Source: Dactylosporangium sp. AC04546
Lineage (GTDB): Bacteria; Actinomycetota; Actinomycetes; Mycobacteriales; Micromonosporaceae
Length of the DNA stretch: 64,000 nt
Direction of reading: 5' to 3'
Assembly (NCBI RefSeq): GCF_022095675.1
Contig: NZ_JAHYSG010000033.1
Coordinates: 42,004-106,003 of the forward strand
Each line of letters begins with the position of its first letter. Positions within the stretch are counted from its first letter, which is position 1. The notes under the pieces are model-generated. The model saw only the letters and a list, made by a program, of their open reading frames with translations. It was not told the DNA's origin and made no database searches. Shown in pieces: positions 8,698-16,238 of this stretch. Both the position numbers and the translations under genes were made by a program.

Positions 8698-9843
8698 ATG
8701 TCCGCACTTCGCTTCAGACTCATGGCCGGCGCCGCCCTGCTGGCCCTTTCGCTCACCGCCTGCAGCGCGCCCGGTGAGAACAAGACCGAGACCAAGAGCG
8801 ACTCCGGCCCGATCAAGCTCGCCCTCGTCGACGCCCAGAGCGGCCAGCTCAGCTCGCTCGGAGCGTGGGAGCTCAAGGGCGCGAAGCTCGCCGTCGAGGA
8901 GTGGAACAAGGCCGGCGGCATCAACGGCCGGCAGATCCAACTCGACGTCTTCGACGACCAGGGCGACCCGACCGTCGGCACCAACCTGGCCCGCAAGATC
9001 GCCAGCGAGGGGTACATCGCGATGATCGGCACCGCCGAGAGCGCGGTCACCATCGCGATGGCGCCGATCCTGCAGCAGGCGCAGATCCCGAACATCACGT
9101 CGGGCCAGTCCACCGGCCTGGTCGGGGTCAAGAGCCCGTTCCTGTTCCTCAACGGCCCGACGAGCACCACCTACGACGAGACGCTCGCCAAGTACATCGT
9201 CGACACCAAGGGCATCAAGTCGATCGCGATGATCACCAACAACGGTTCGTACGGCAAGGGCGAGCACGACGCGTTCCTCAAGGCCCTGTCGAGCCGCGGC
9301 GTCACCCCCGTCGCAGACCAGGTCGTCACCAACGACCAGAAGGACTTCAGCGCCGCGCTCACCACGATCCGCCAGAAGTCGCCGCAGCTGATCTTCCTCG
9401 GCGCCGAGGAGGTCCAGTCCGGCCTCATCGTCAAGCAGGCCCGCGACCTCGGCATCACCGTGCCGTTCGCCGGTGCCGCGCCGCAGGGCACGCCGGTGTA
9501 CCTCGACACCGCCGGCGCCGCCAAGGCCGAGGGCACGATCGTCAGCTCGCCGTACCTCAGCAACGAGGTCAGCGAGGCCGCGAAGAAGTTCGCCGCCGCC
9601 TACAAGGCCGCCTACAACGAGGAGGCCGAGCTGCACGGCGCCAAGGCCTACGACGGCACCCAGATCGTGCTCACCGCCCTGAAGACCAGCAACGTCGCGA
9701 CCGGCAAGGCGCTCGCCGACGCGATCCGGGCCACCAAGTACAAAGGCCTGCTCGGCGACTTCGCCTACGACGAGACCGGTGTCGGTATCTTCGCCACTTC
9801 CATCGGCATCATCACCAACGGCAAGCTGCAGGCCGCCGGCTGA
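8698..9843 (+). CDS. ABC transporter substrate-binding lipoprotein (LivJ-type)
   Basis: The 381-residue protein has a lipoprotein signal peptide ending in the lipobox LTAC (Cys near residue 20). A periplasmic-binding-protein type I fold follows: IKLALVDAQSGQLSSLG, AVEEWNKAGGINGRQI and DTKGIKSIAMITNNGSYGKG. It captures the ligand for the permease and ATPase genes that follow. The family binds branched-chain amino acids, amides, urea and aromatic or other organic acids; the catabolic operon upstream suggests the last class here. ATG 8698 is chosen because it gives an intact signal peptide. Confidence 0.92.
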   Translation: MSALRFRLMAGAALLALSLTACSAPGENKTETKSDSGPIKLALVDAQSGQLSSLGAWELKGAKLAVEEWNKAGGINGRQIQLDVFDDQGDPTVGTNLARKIASEGYIAMIGTAESAVTIAMAPILQQAQIPNITSGQSTGLVGVKSPFLFLNGPTSTTYDETLAKYIVDTKGIKSIAMITNNGSYGKGEHDAFLKALSSRGVTPVADQVVTNDQKDFSAALTTIRQKSPQLIFLGAEEVQSGLIVKQARDLGITVPFAGAAPQGTPVYLDTAGAAKAEGTIVSSPYLSNEVSEAAKKFAAAYKAAYNEEAELHGAKAYDGTQIVLTALKTSNVATGKALADAIRATKYKGLLGDFAYDETGVGIFATSIGIITNGKLQAAG

Positions 9844-9860
9844 GCCTGCCCAACCCCACC

Positions 9861-9891
9861 GGGGCGTCGCCGTCGTCGGCGGTGACGCCCC
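9861..9891 (+). promoter_or_regulatory. Stem-loop between binding-protein and permease genes
   Basis: Arms GGGGCGTC (9861-9868) and GACGCCCC (9884-9891) pair perfectly, and an inner GCCG/CGGC can extend the stem with a bulge. There is no T-run. This is the usual position for a hairpin that stabilises or partly terminates the binding-protein message, so that more binding protein than permease is made. Confidence 0.6.
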
Positions 9892-9911
9892 GCTCCGGCA
9901 TCGGGAGAGCC

Positions 9912-10781
9912 ATGCAAGTCACGTTGCAAACCTTGATCGGCGGACTGAGCCTCGGTGCCGTCTACGCCCTCGTCGCCATGGGATTCTCCCTCGTCTACCG
10001 CACGATGGGCCTGGTCAACTTCGCGCACGGCAACGTCGTGACGCTCGGCGCGTACGTCGCCTCCACCTTCTACATGTCCGTCAAGCTGCCGTTCGCGCTC
10101 GCCATGGTCGTGGCCATCGTGGTGACCGGGCTGGTCGGCTTCGTCATCGAGTTCGTCCTGCGGCCCTTGGAGAACAAAGACTTCGACCTGATGCTGATCG
10201 GCACGATCGGCTTCGGCATCGTGCTCGACGCGCTCGCGATCATCATCTGGGGCGCCACCGGCCGGGCCGTCCCGTCACCGGTGCCGGCGGCGCCGATCGA
10301 CCTGTTCGGCCTGCGCATCCGCACCTACGACCTGCTCGTGCTCGCCATCGCGGCGGCGGCCATGGTACTGCTGATGCTGTTCCTGTCGCGCACCAAGCGC
10401 GGCACCGCGATGCAGGCGGTCGCGATGGACCACGAGGCCGCCACCGCGGTCGGCATCCACGTCGGGCGCAGCAACTCGATCGCGTTCGTCATCGGCGCCG
10501 GCCTCGCCGCCCTGGCCGGCGGGCTGGTCGGCCCGCTGCTCTACGTGAGCCCGACGATGGGCGGCGCGCTGGGTATCAAGGGCTTCGCGGGGGCGATCCT
10601 CGGCGGCTTCGGCAACATCCCCGGCGCGATCATCGGCGGCCTGGCCATCGGCGTGCTCGACGCGTTCGCCGCCGGGCACTTCCAGGGGTACAGCGAACTC
10701 GTCACCTTCCTGATCTTCACCGTCATCATCATGGTCCGCCCCACCGGCATCTTCGGCGAAAGGACGGTCAACCGGGCATGA
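9912..10781 (+). CDS. ABC transporter permease (LivH-type)
   Basis: The 289-residue, highly hydrophobic protein has the LivH pattern: GLSLGAVYALVAMGFSLVY at the N-terminus, GLVNFAHGNVVTLGAY, a central RTKRGTAMQAVAMDHEAA coupling loop, and LGGFGNIPGAIIGG near the end. It forms one half of the membrane channel. ATG 9912 has GGGAGAG upstream. Its stop overlaps the start of the fused permease-ATPase gene (ATGA). Confidence 0.93.
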   Translation: MQVTLQTLIGGLSLGAVYALVAMGFSLVYRTMGLVNFAHGNVVTLGAYVASTFYMSVKLPFALAMVVAIVVTGLVGFVIEFVLRPLENKDFDLMLIGTIGFGIVLDALAIIIWGATGRAVPSPVPAAPIDLFGLRIRTYDLLVLAIAAAAMVLLMLFLSRTKRGTAMQAVAMDHEAATAVGIHVGRSNSIAFVIGAGLAALAGGLVGPLLYVSPTMGGALGIKGFAGAILGGFGNIPGAIIGGLAIGVLDAFAAGHFQGYSELVTFLIFTVIIMVRPTGIFGERTVNRA

Positions 10782-12580
10782 AACGCCGTCTCGCCATCCT
10801 GGCGGTGATCGCGGCCGCGCTGTGGATGCTGCCCTACGGCGTGGACTCCTACGCGATCCACGTCATCGACGTCACGCTCATCTTCGCGCTGCTCGCCATC
10901 GGCCTCGGCCTGGCGATGGGCATCGCCGGGCAGGTCAACCTGGCCCAGGTCGCGTTCTTCGGCGTCGGCGCCTACACGGTGGCGATCCTGACCACCAACG
11001 CCGGCTTCGGCTTCTGGAGCGCGGCGCTGCTCGCCCTGGTCACCACGGCCGTCACCGGGTTGTTCGTCGGTACCCCGGCGCTGCGCGTCCAGTCGCACTA
11101 CCTCGGCATCGTGACGCTGGGCCTGGCGCTCGCGTTCACCAACTGGGTCACCAACGCCGAGCTCAGCGGCGGCGCCGAGGGCATCAACGCCATCCCGGTG
11201 CCCGAGCTGCCTGGCGTGGATCTGTCCAGCGAGTACCTCTTCTACTACGTCGAGCTCGTCGTGTTCGCGATCGCGCTCGCCTTCGGGCTGTTCGTGGTGC
11301 GCACGCCGCTCGGCCGGCGGATGCGGGCCATGCGCGACGACCCGCTCGCGGCCGGCTCGGTCGGCGTCGAGGTGCCGATGGTCCGGATGACCGCGTTCCT
11401 GCTCGCCAGCGTCTACGGCGGCACCGCGGGCGTGCTGTACGCCGGGCTCGTGCGGTACGTGGCGCCCGAGACGTTCAGCATCGCCAACATGTTCCTGCTG
11501 CTGGCGATGGTGATCATCGGCGGGCGGCAGAGCCTGCTCGGCTGCGTCGCCGGCGCGGTCATGCTGTCGCTGCTGCGCGAGCTGCTCGTCGACTACCCCA
11601 CCTACGCGCAGGTCGCCTACGGCAGCGTCGTCGTGCTGGTCGTCGTGTTCGCCCCGACCGGCCTGGCCGGGCTGCCGAAGCGGCTGCGGGAGCGCTTCGC
11701 CCGCGGTGGCGGCGGGGCCCGGCAGGAGCTGCGGCCGTTCGAGCCGTACCCGGCGGCCGAGGCGGCCGGGCGCGACGGCCCGCTGCTGGAGATCGTCGCG
11801 GTCGGCAAGCAGTTCAAGGGCCTGCGGGCGCTCGACGACGTGTCGCTGGCGGTGCGGGCCGGGGAGATCCGCGGCATCGTCGGGCCCAACGGCTCCGGCA
11901 AGACGACGCTGTTCAACGTCGTCACCGGGCTGTACAAGGCCACCACCGGCCGGGTCGTGTTCGACGGGCGGACCGTGACCGGCGCCAGCCCGTACCGGCT
12001 CGCCCAGGCCGGGATGGCCCGCACGTTCCAGAACCTGCGGCTGTTCCGGGCGCTCAGCGTGCGGGGGAACGTCCTGGTCGCGCTCGACCAGACCCGCACC
12101 AGCTCGATCTGGCAGTACCTGCTGTGGCCGGTCGGCGTGTGGCGGCGCGACCGCGCCCTGCGCGGCGACGGCGACGGGCTGCTGGCCCGCTTCGGCCTGA
12201 CCGACTTCGCCGACGCCCTGCCGGGGGCGCTGCCCTACGGCATCCAGCGGCGCGTCGAGATCGCCCGGGCGATGGCCCAGCGGCCGAAGCTGCTGCTGCT
12301 CGACGAGCCCGCCGCCGGTCTCAACGGCGAGGAGGTACGCCAGCTCAGCGAGATCGTGCGCTCCATCCGCGACAGCGGGGTCACCGTCGTGCTCATCGAG
12401 CACAACATGGGCCTGGTCATGTCGCTGTGCGAGCGGGTCACGGTTCTCGCCAGCGGGCGGATCATCGCCGACGGCACCCCGGCCGAGGTGGCGACCGCGC
12501 CGCAGGTCATCGAGGCGTACCTCGGCGACTCGATGTCCGACACGATCGCCGAGGTCCCGATCGAGGAGGCGAGCCGATGA
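10778..12580 (+). CDS. ABC transporter permease-ATPase fusion (LivM-LivG)
   Basis: The 600-residue protein joins two normally separate subunits. Residues 1 to about 315 are LivM-like with roughly eight to ten membrane segments (AIGLGLAMGIAGQVNLAQ, RTPLGRRMRAMRDDPLAA, IIGGRQSLLGCVAGA). A charged linker of about 30 residues follows. From about 335 there is a LivG-type ATPase with Walker A GPNGSGKTT near 370, Q-loop FQNLRLF, signature LPYGIQRRVEIARA near 485, Walker B LLLLDEPAAGL near 505 and the H-loop IEHNMGLV. Permease-ATPase fusions of this family are known in actinobacteria. Confidence 0.92.
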   Translation: MKRRLAILAVIAAALWMLPYGVDSYAIHVIDVTLIFALLAIGLGLAMGIAGQVNLAQVAFFGVGAYTVAILTTNAGFGFWSAALLALVTTAVTGLFVGTPALRVQSHYLGIVTLGLALAFTNWVTNAELSGGAEGINAIPVPELPGVDLSSEYLFYYVELVVFAIALAFGLFVVRTPLGRRMRAMRDDPLAAGSVGVEVPMVRMTAFLLASVYGGTAGVLYAGLVRYVAPETFSIANMFLLLAMVIIGGRQSLLGCVAGAVMLSLLRELLVDYPTYAQVAYGSVVVLVVVFAPTGLAGLPKRLRERFARGGGGARQELRPFEPYPAAEAAGRDGPLLEIVAVGKQFKGLRALDDVSLAVRAGEIRGIVGPNGSGKTTLFNVVTGLYKATTGRVVFDGRTVTGASPYRLAQAGMARTFQNLRLFRALSVRGNVLVALDQTRTSSIWQYLLWPVGVWRRDRALRGDGDGLLARFGLTDFADALPGALPYGIQRRVEIARAMAQRPKLLLLDEPAAGLNGEEVRQLSEIVRSIRDSGVTVVLIEHNMGLVMSLCERVTVLASGRIIADGTPAEVATAPQVIEAYLGDSMSDTIAEVPIEEASR

Positions 12581-13293
12581 GCGCACCGGCGCTGGAGGTC
12601 GAGGACCTCACCGTCCACTACGGCGGCGTCTGCGCCGTCCGCTCCGTCAGCTTCGCCGTGCCGGCCGGCGGGTGCCTCGGCATCATCGGCGCCAACGGCG
12701 CGGGCAAGACCTCGACGCTGAAGGCGGTGCTCGGCCTCGTCCCGCGCACCGTCGGCGCGCTGCGCCTCGACGGCAACGACCTGTCCCGGGTGAAGGCCCG
12801 CGACATGGTCCGGCACGGCATCGGCTACGTGCCCGAGGGCCGGCACGTGTTCGCCGGGCTCTCGGTCGAGAAGAACCTGCTGCTGGGCGCCTACGCCCGG
12901 CCGTGGAACAGCGCGACCCGCCAGCAGCTCGACGAGGTGTTCACGCTGTTCCCGGTGCTGGGGGAGATGCGGGCCCGGCTCGCCGGCGCGCTGTCCGGCG
13001 GCCAGCAGCAGATGCTGGCGATCGGCCGCGCGCTCATGTCGCAGCCGAAGCTGCTGCTGCTCGACGAGCCGTCGATGGGCCTGTCGCCGAAGCTGGTCGA
13101 GGAGATCCTGGCCGCCCTGCAGCGGCTCAGCGCCGACGGGCTGAGCATGCTGCTGGTGGAGCAGAACGCGAAGCTGACGTTCGAGGCCACCGACCGCTGC
13201 CTGGTCGTGGAGAACGGCGCGGTGGCGATGTCGGGCTCGTCGGAGGAACTGCGCCACGACGTGCGGGTGCGGCGCGTGTACCTCGGACTGTGA
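12577..13293 (+). CDS. ABC transporter ATP-binding protein (LivF-type)
   Basis: The 238-residue ATPase has Walker A GANGAGKTS, the LivF-typical GIGYVPEGRHVFAGLSVEKNL, signature LSGGQQQMLAIGRAL and Walker B LLLLDEPSMGL. It pairs with the ATPase half of the preceding fusion protein to power import. It is ATGA-coupled upstream and GTGA-coupled to the EamA gene downstream, so import and efflux genes are one transcription unit. Confidence 0.94.
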   Translation: MSAPALEVEDLTVHYGGVCAVRSVSFAVPAGGCLGIIGANGAGKTSTLKAVLGLVPRTVGALRLDGNDLSRVKARDMVRHGIGYVPEGRHVFAGLSVEKNLLLGAYARPWNSATRQQLDEVFTLFPVLGEMRARLAGALSGGQQQMLAIGRALMSQPKLLLLDEPSMGLSPKLVEEILAALQRLSADGLSMLLVEQNAKLTFEATDRCLVVENGAVAMSGSSEELRHDVRVRRVYLGL

Positions 13294-14135
13294 GGTTCGC
13301 GGGGCTGTTCGCCTGCGGGGCGCTGTTCGGCCTGTCGTACGTCCTGGTCCGCGACGTCGTGCCGGCGACCGGGCCGGTCGGGGTCACCGTCGTGCGGACG
13401 CTCATCGGCGGTACCGCGCTGCTGCTCGCGGCGCGGGCCGCCGGTCAGCGCCCGCAGTGGCGGCGCTGGCGGGCCTACCTGGTGCTCGGCGCCCTGTCGG
13501 CGGCCGTGCCGTTCAGCCTGATCTCGCTGTCGATGCTCAGCCTCAACGCCGGCACGGCGGCGGTGCTCAACGCGTCGTCGCCGCTGTTCGCGCTCGGCTT
13601 CGCCCGCCGCCGCCCCACAGCGGGCCAGCTGGCGGGCCTGGCGCTGGCGATCTCCGGCGTCGCGGTGGCGATGGCCAGCCGCGGCCTGCACCTCGGCGAC
13701 GGCGGCGTGGTCGGCGTGCTGGCCGGCCTGGCCGGTGCGGCGGTGTTCGCCTACGGCGGGTTCTTCGCGGCCCGGCACTTCCCCGACGAGGCGCCGGCCG
13801 CGCTCGCCGCGGGCCAGCAGCTGGCCGCGTGCCTCCTGCTGGCCCCAGCGCTGCTGGTGCTGCCGGTCCGCGCCGAGCCGACCGGCGGCCTGGTGCTGCG
13901 CCTGGCGGTGCTCGGCCTGGCCGGCAGTGCCCTCGCGTACCTGCTGTTCTACCGCCTGGTGGCGACCGAGGGCCCGGCCCGCGCGGCGAACGTGAACCTG
14001 CTGGTGCCGCTGTTCGGCGTGCTGTGGGGCTGGGTGCTGCTGGCCGAGCCGGTCCCGCCGCTCAGCGTGGCCGGGATGGCGGCGACGGTCGCCGGGCTGT
14101 TCCTGGTGCTGCGGGCGCCCGCTCAGCGCGTGTAG
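13290..14135 (+). CDS. EamA-family transporter (DMT superfamily)
   Basis: The 281-residue protein has about ten hydrophobic segments in two repeats, typical of EamA/RhaT exporters (FGLSYVLVRDVVPATGP in repeat 1, LLVPLFGVLWGWVLLAEP in repeat 2). It starts at GTG 13290, overlapping the ATPase stop. It may export an intermediate or overflow product of the catabolic operon; the substrate is unknown. Confidence 0.85.
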   Translation: MRFAGLFACGALFGLSYVLVRDVVPATGPVGVTVVRTLIGGTALLLAARAAGQRPQWRRWRAYLVLGALSAAVPFSLISLSMLSLNAGTAAVLNASSPLFALGFARRRPTAGQLAGLALAISGVAVAMASRGLHLGDGGVVGVLAGLAGAAVFAYGGFFAARHFPDEAPAALAAGQQLAACLLLAPALLVLPVRAEPTGGLVLRLAVLGLAGSALAYLLFYRLVATEGPARAANVNLLVPLFGVLWGWVLLAEPVPPLSVAGMAATVAGLFLVLRAPAQRV

Positions 14136-14180
14136 GAGTGGGGTCGAAGCGCTCCCATTCCGCCCCCAGCACCGAGCAGC

Positions 14181-14219
14181 CGACCGTGGAAGTCTGCCGC
14201 AGCCGGACTTCCACGGTCG
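14181..14219. terminator. Bidirectional stem-loop between convergent genes
   Basis: A perfect 14-bp inverted repeat, CGACCGTGGAAGTC at 14181-14194 and its complement at 14206-14219, surrounds an 11-nt loop. It sits between the convergent EamA and ThuA-like genes. No T-run follows, as is common for actinomycete terminators. Confidence 0.75.
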
Positions 14220-14236
14220 ACCTCGCATCCGTGCGG

Positions 14237-15205
14237 TCAGCGGCAGAACGGCGCGGCGCCGGCCGCGGACCGGATGCCGCCCACCAGCATCTGCTGGAAC
14301 TGCAGGGCGCCCGGGAACGTCGTGCCGTCGCCGAAGATCTGGGCGTCGTGGCCCAGCGTGGTCAGCCAGGCGCGGCCGCCGTCGTAGTACTGGCACCAGG
14401 CGACCGGGTGGTCGTCGCCGTGGCCCGGGTGGCCCATCGAGCCCTCGACGCCCTGGGCCAGGGTGTCCTCGTCGACCGTCGCCAGGACCCTGACCTTTGT
14501 GGGGGCCGGGACCAGGTTGTACCACTCGTCGCGCAGCTGCCACGTCGCCGGCAGGCCGGCGGTGGAGACGTCGCGGCGGTCCACGACGCGGACCGTGCCG
14601 GGCTGGGCCGGGCCGTGGTCGTAGTAGTTCGCGCCGCCGAGCAGGCCCTCGTACCACGGCCAGTTGTACTCGGTGCCGAAGGCGTTGTGCACGCCGACGA
14701 ACCCGCCGCCGCCGCGGATGTACTGCCGCAGCGCGGTCTGCGCCGCGTCGTCGAGCGTGTCGCGGGAGGTGCTGAAGAAGATCACCGCGTTGTACCGGAA
14801 CAGCTGGTTGGGGCTGCTCACCTGGGCGAGGTCCTCGGTCCAGTCGACGGCGAAGCCGTTGTTCTGCCCGAGCGCGACCACGCCGTTCTGCACCACGTTG
14901 TTCGCGGCGAGCGCCGGGTTCAGCCCGGTGCCGAGCGCCGGGCCCAGGTTGGCGTGCCGCGGGCCGGCGGTACGGGTGAACAGCAGCACCCGGTAGCCCT
15001 TCGCCGGGTCGAAGTTGCCCCAGTCGTGGTAGCAGCGCTCGTCGACGCCGCGGCACACCCCGTAGTCGGGGTTGCCCAGCTCGCGGGCGCCGGTGCGGTG
15101 TTCCTTGGGGTTCTGCGCCGCACTGGGCAGGACGGCGACGAGCCCGATCGCGGCCGTCGCGGCGGCGACGAGACCAGCGAGCAGGGCGGGACGTTTCCAA
15201 TGCAT
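14237..15205 (-). CDS. Secreted ThuA-like domain protein
   Basis: The 322-residue protein has a signal peptide (MHWKRP, hydrophobic core ALLAGLVAAATAAIGLVAVL, cleavage after a PSAAQ-like site). A ThuA/glutamine-amidotransferase-like fold follows: YRVLLFTRTAGPRHA, NAVIFFSTSRDTLDDAAQ, RGGGGFVGVHNAFGTEYNWPW, WYEGLLGG and HPVAWCQYYDGGRAWLTTLGH. Family members are linked to sugar or polyol metabolism. ATG 15205 has GGAGAA 9 nt upstream; an ATG at 15220 lacks a binding site and overlaps that motif. It is divergent from the PQQ operon; ThuA-like and quinoprotein genes often occur together, which suggests a periplasmic or extracellular sugar-oxidation link. Confidence 0.85.
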   Translation of the reverse strand: MHWKRPALLAGLVAAATAAIGLVAVLPSAAQNPKEHRTGARELGNPDYGVCRGVDERCYHDWGNFDPAKGYRVLLFTRTAGPRHANLGPALGTGLNPALAANNVVQNGVVALGQNNGFAVDWTEDLAQVSSPNQLFRYNAVIFFSTSRDTLDDAAQTALRQYIRGGGGFVGVHNAFGTEYNWPWYEGLLGGANYYDHGPAQPGTVRVVDRRDVSTAGLPATWQLRDEWYNLVPAPTKVRVLATVDEDTLAQGVEGSMGHPGHGDDHPVAWCQYYDGGRAWLTTLGHDAQIFGDGTTFPGALQFQQMLVGGIRSAAGAAPFCR

Positions 15206-15405
15206 GCCGGGGTTCTCCATTCACGGGGTGTCGGCGATCCGCGTGGTCCACCAGGCGGACCGATAGTACCGGCAGGAAGCTGGCTCAATATAGGCCCGCG
15301 TCGGATCGACGCACAAGGATCAGGCTTGTGGCGGGCATGCGTCGCGGACTATGGTTCGACCATTCAGCGGCTCTGATAAACCGTCTAGTGGACCAAGGAG
15401 CGACC
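15206..15405. promoter_or_regulatory. Divergent promoter region ThuA-like / pqqA
   Basis: The 200-bp region separates the divergent units. For pqqA, TTGTGG at 15326-15331 and TATGGT at 15350-15355 are separated by 18 bp and make a plausible promoter. A short inverted repeat ATGGT-TCG-ACCAT (15351-15363) lies over the -10 and could be an operator, perhaps for the TetR protein encoded after pqqB. AAGGAG precedes the pqqA start. The minus-strand promoter is not evident. Confidence 0.4.
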
Positions 15406-15552
15406 ATGTCCAGCACCGACCAGAGCACCGCCACGCCCACCACCGCCGCCCGCCGTCCATGGACCGCGCCCCGGGTCGAGTGCCTCGAGACGCGGCCCGA
15501 GGTGTCGGCCTACTCCGGCGCGGGTGACCCGTGGTTCCGGCAGTCCCGCTGA
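15406..15552 (+). CDS. pqqA: PQQ precursor peptide PqqA
   Basis: The 48-residue peptide carries the diagnostic E-x3-Y core as EVSAY (Glu 36, Tyr 40 approximately) followed by SGAG. These are the Glu and Tyr that PqqE cross-links to make pyrroloquinoline quinone. A proline-tryptophan stretch RPWTAPRVE precedes the core, as in other PqqA leaders. The start ATG 15406 has AAGGAG at good spacing; an upstream in-frame start is unsupported. pqqC follows two bases after the stop. Confidence 0.92.
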   Translation: MSSTDQSTATPTTAARRPWTAPRVECLETRPEVSAYSGAGDPWFRQSR

Positions 15553-15554
15553 CC

Positions 15555-16238
15555 GTGCTGTCCCGGGACGCGTTCGCCGAGGCCCTGCGGGGCCTCGGCA
15601 CGCACTACTGGGACCGGCACCCGTTCCACGTGCGGCTGCACGCCGGGCGGTGCACCCCGGACGAGATCCGCTCCTGGGTGGCGAACCGCTGGTACTACCA
15701 GCGCTGCCTGGCCCAGAAGAACGCCGCCGTCGTCGCGAACTGCCCGCTGCCGGAGGTCCGCCGTGCGTGGCTGCCGCGAGTGACCTTTCACGACGGTACC
15801 GTCGAGGGCACCGGAGGACTGGCCGACTGGCTCGCCCTCGCCGAGGCGGTCGGGCTGTCCCGCGACGAGGTCCTCGACGAGCGGCACGTGCTGCGTGGCG
15901 TGCGGTTCGCCGTCGACGGCTACCTGCACTTCTGCCTGACCCGGCCGTGGACGGAGAGCGTCGCCGCGGCCCTCACCGAGCTGTTCTCGCCCGACCTGAT
16001 GAGCGATCGGCTGCGGGCCTGGCAGCGGCACTACGACTGGATCAAGCCCGACGGGCTCGCCTACTTCGAGACCCGCATCCCGGTGGCCCGCAGCGACAGC
16101 GCCGCCACCCTCGACCTGGTGCTCACCCACTGCACGACCGCCGAGCAGCAGCGGGCGGCCCTCGCGGCGCTGCGCTTCAAGTGCGACGTGCTCGGCGCGA
16201 TGCTCGACGCCGTCGACTACGCGGCGGCGGCCGCGTGA
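15555..16238 (+). CDS. pqqC: Pyrroloquinoline-quinone synthase PqqC
   Basis: The protein is about 227 residues, close to the family size. It has the all-helical haem-oxygenase-like fold signatures of PqqC: WVANRWYYQRCLAQKNAAVV, WLPRVTFHDGT, LDERHVLRGVRFAVDGYL and HYDWIKPDGLAYFETRIP. It catalyses the final ring closure and eight-electron oxidation to PQQ with O2. GTG 15555 lies just after the pqqA stop; a GTG at 15531 inside pqqA is the alternative start. Its stop overlaps the pqqDE start. Confidence 0.93.
   Translation: MLSRDAFAEALRGLGTHYWDRHPFHVRLHAGRCTPDEIRSWVANRWYYQRCLAQKNAAVVANCPLPEVRRAWLPRVTFHDGTVEGTGGLADWLALAEAVGLSRDEVLDERHVLRGVRFAVDGYLHFCLTRPWTESVAAALTELFSPDLMSDRLRAWQRHYDWIKPDGLAYFETRIPVARSDSAATLDLVLTHCTTAEQQRAALAALRFKCDVLGAMLDAVDYAAAAA

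Noticed and set aside
15328..15405. N-terminally extended PqqA from an upstream in-frame start
   Set aside because: It would read through the likely promoter and ignore the AAGGAG before ATG 15406.
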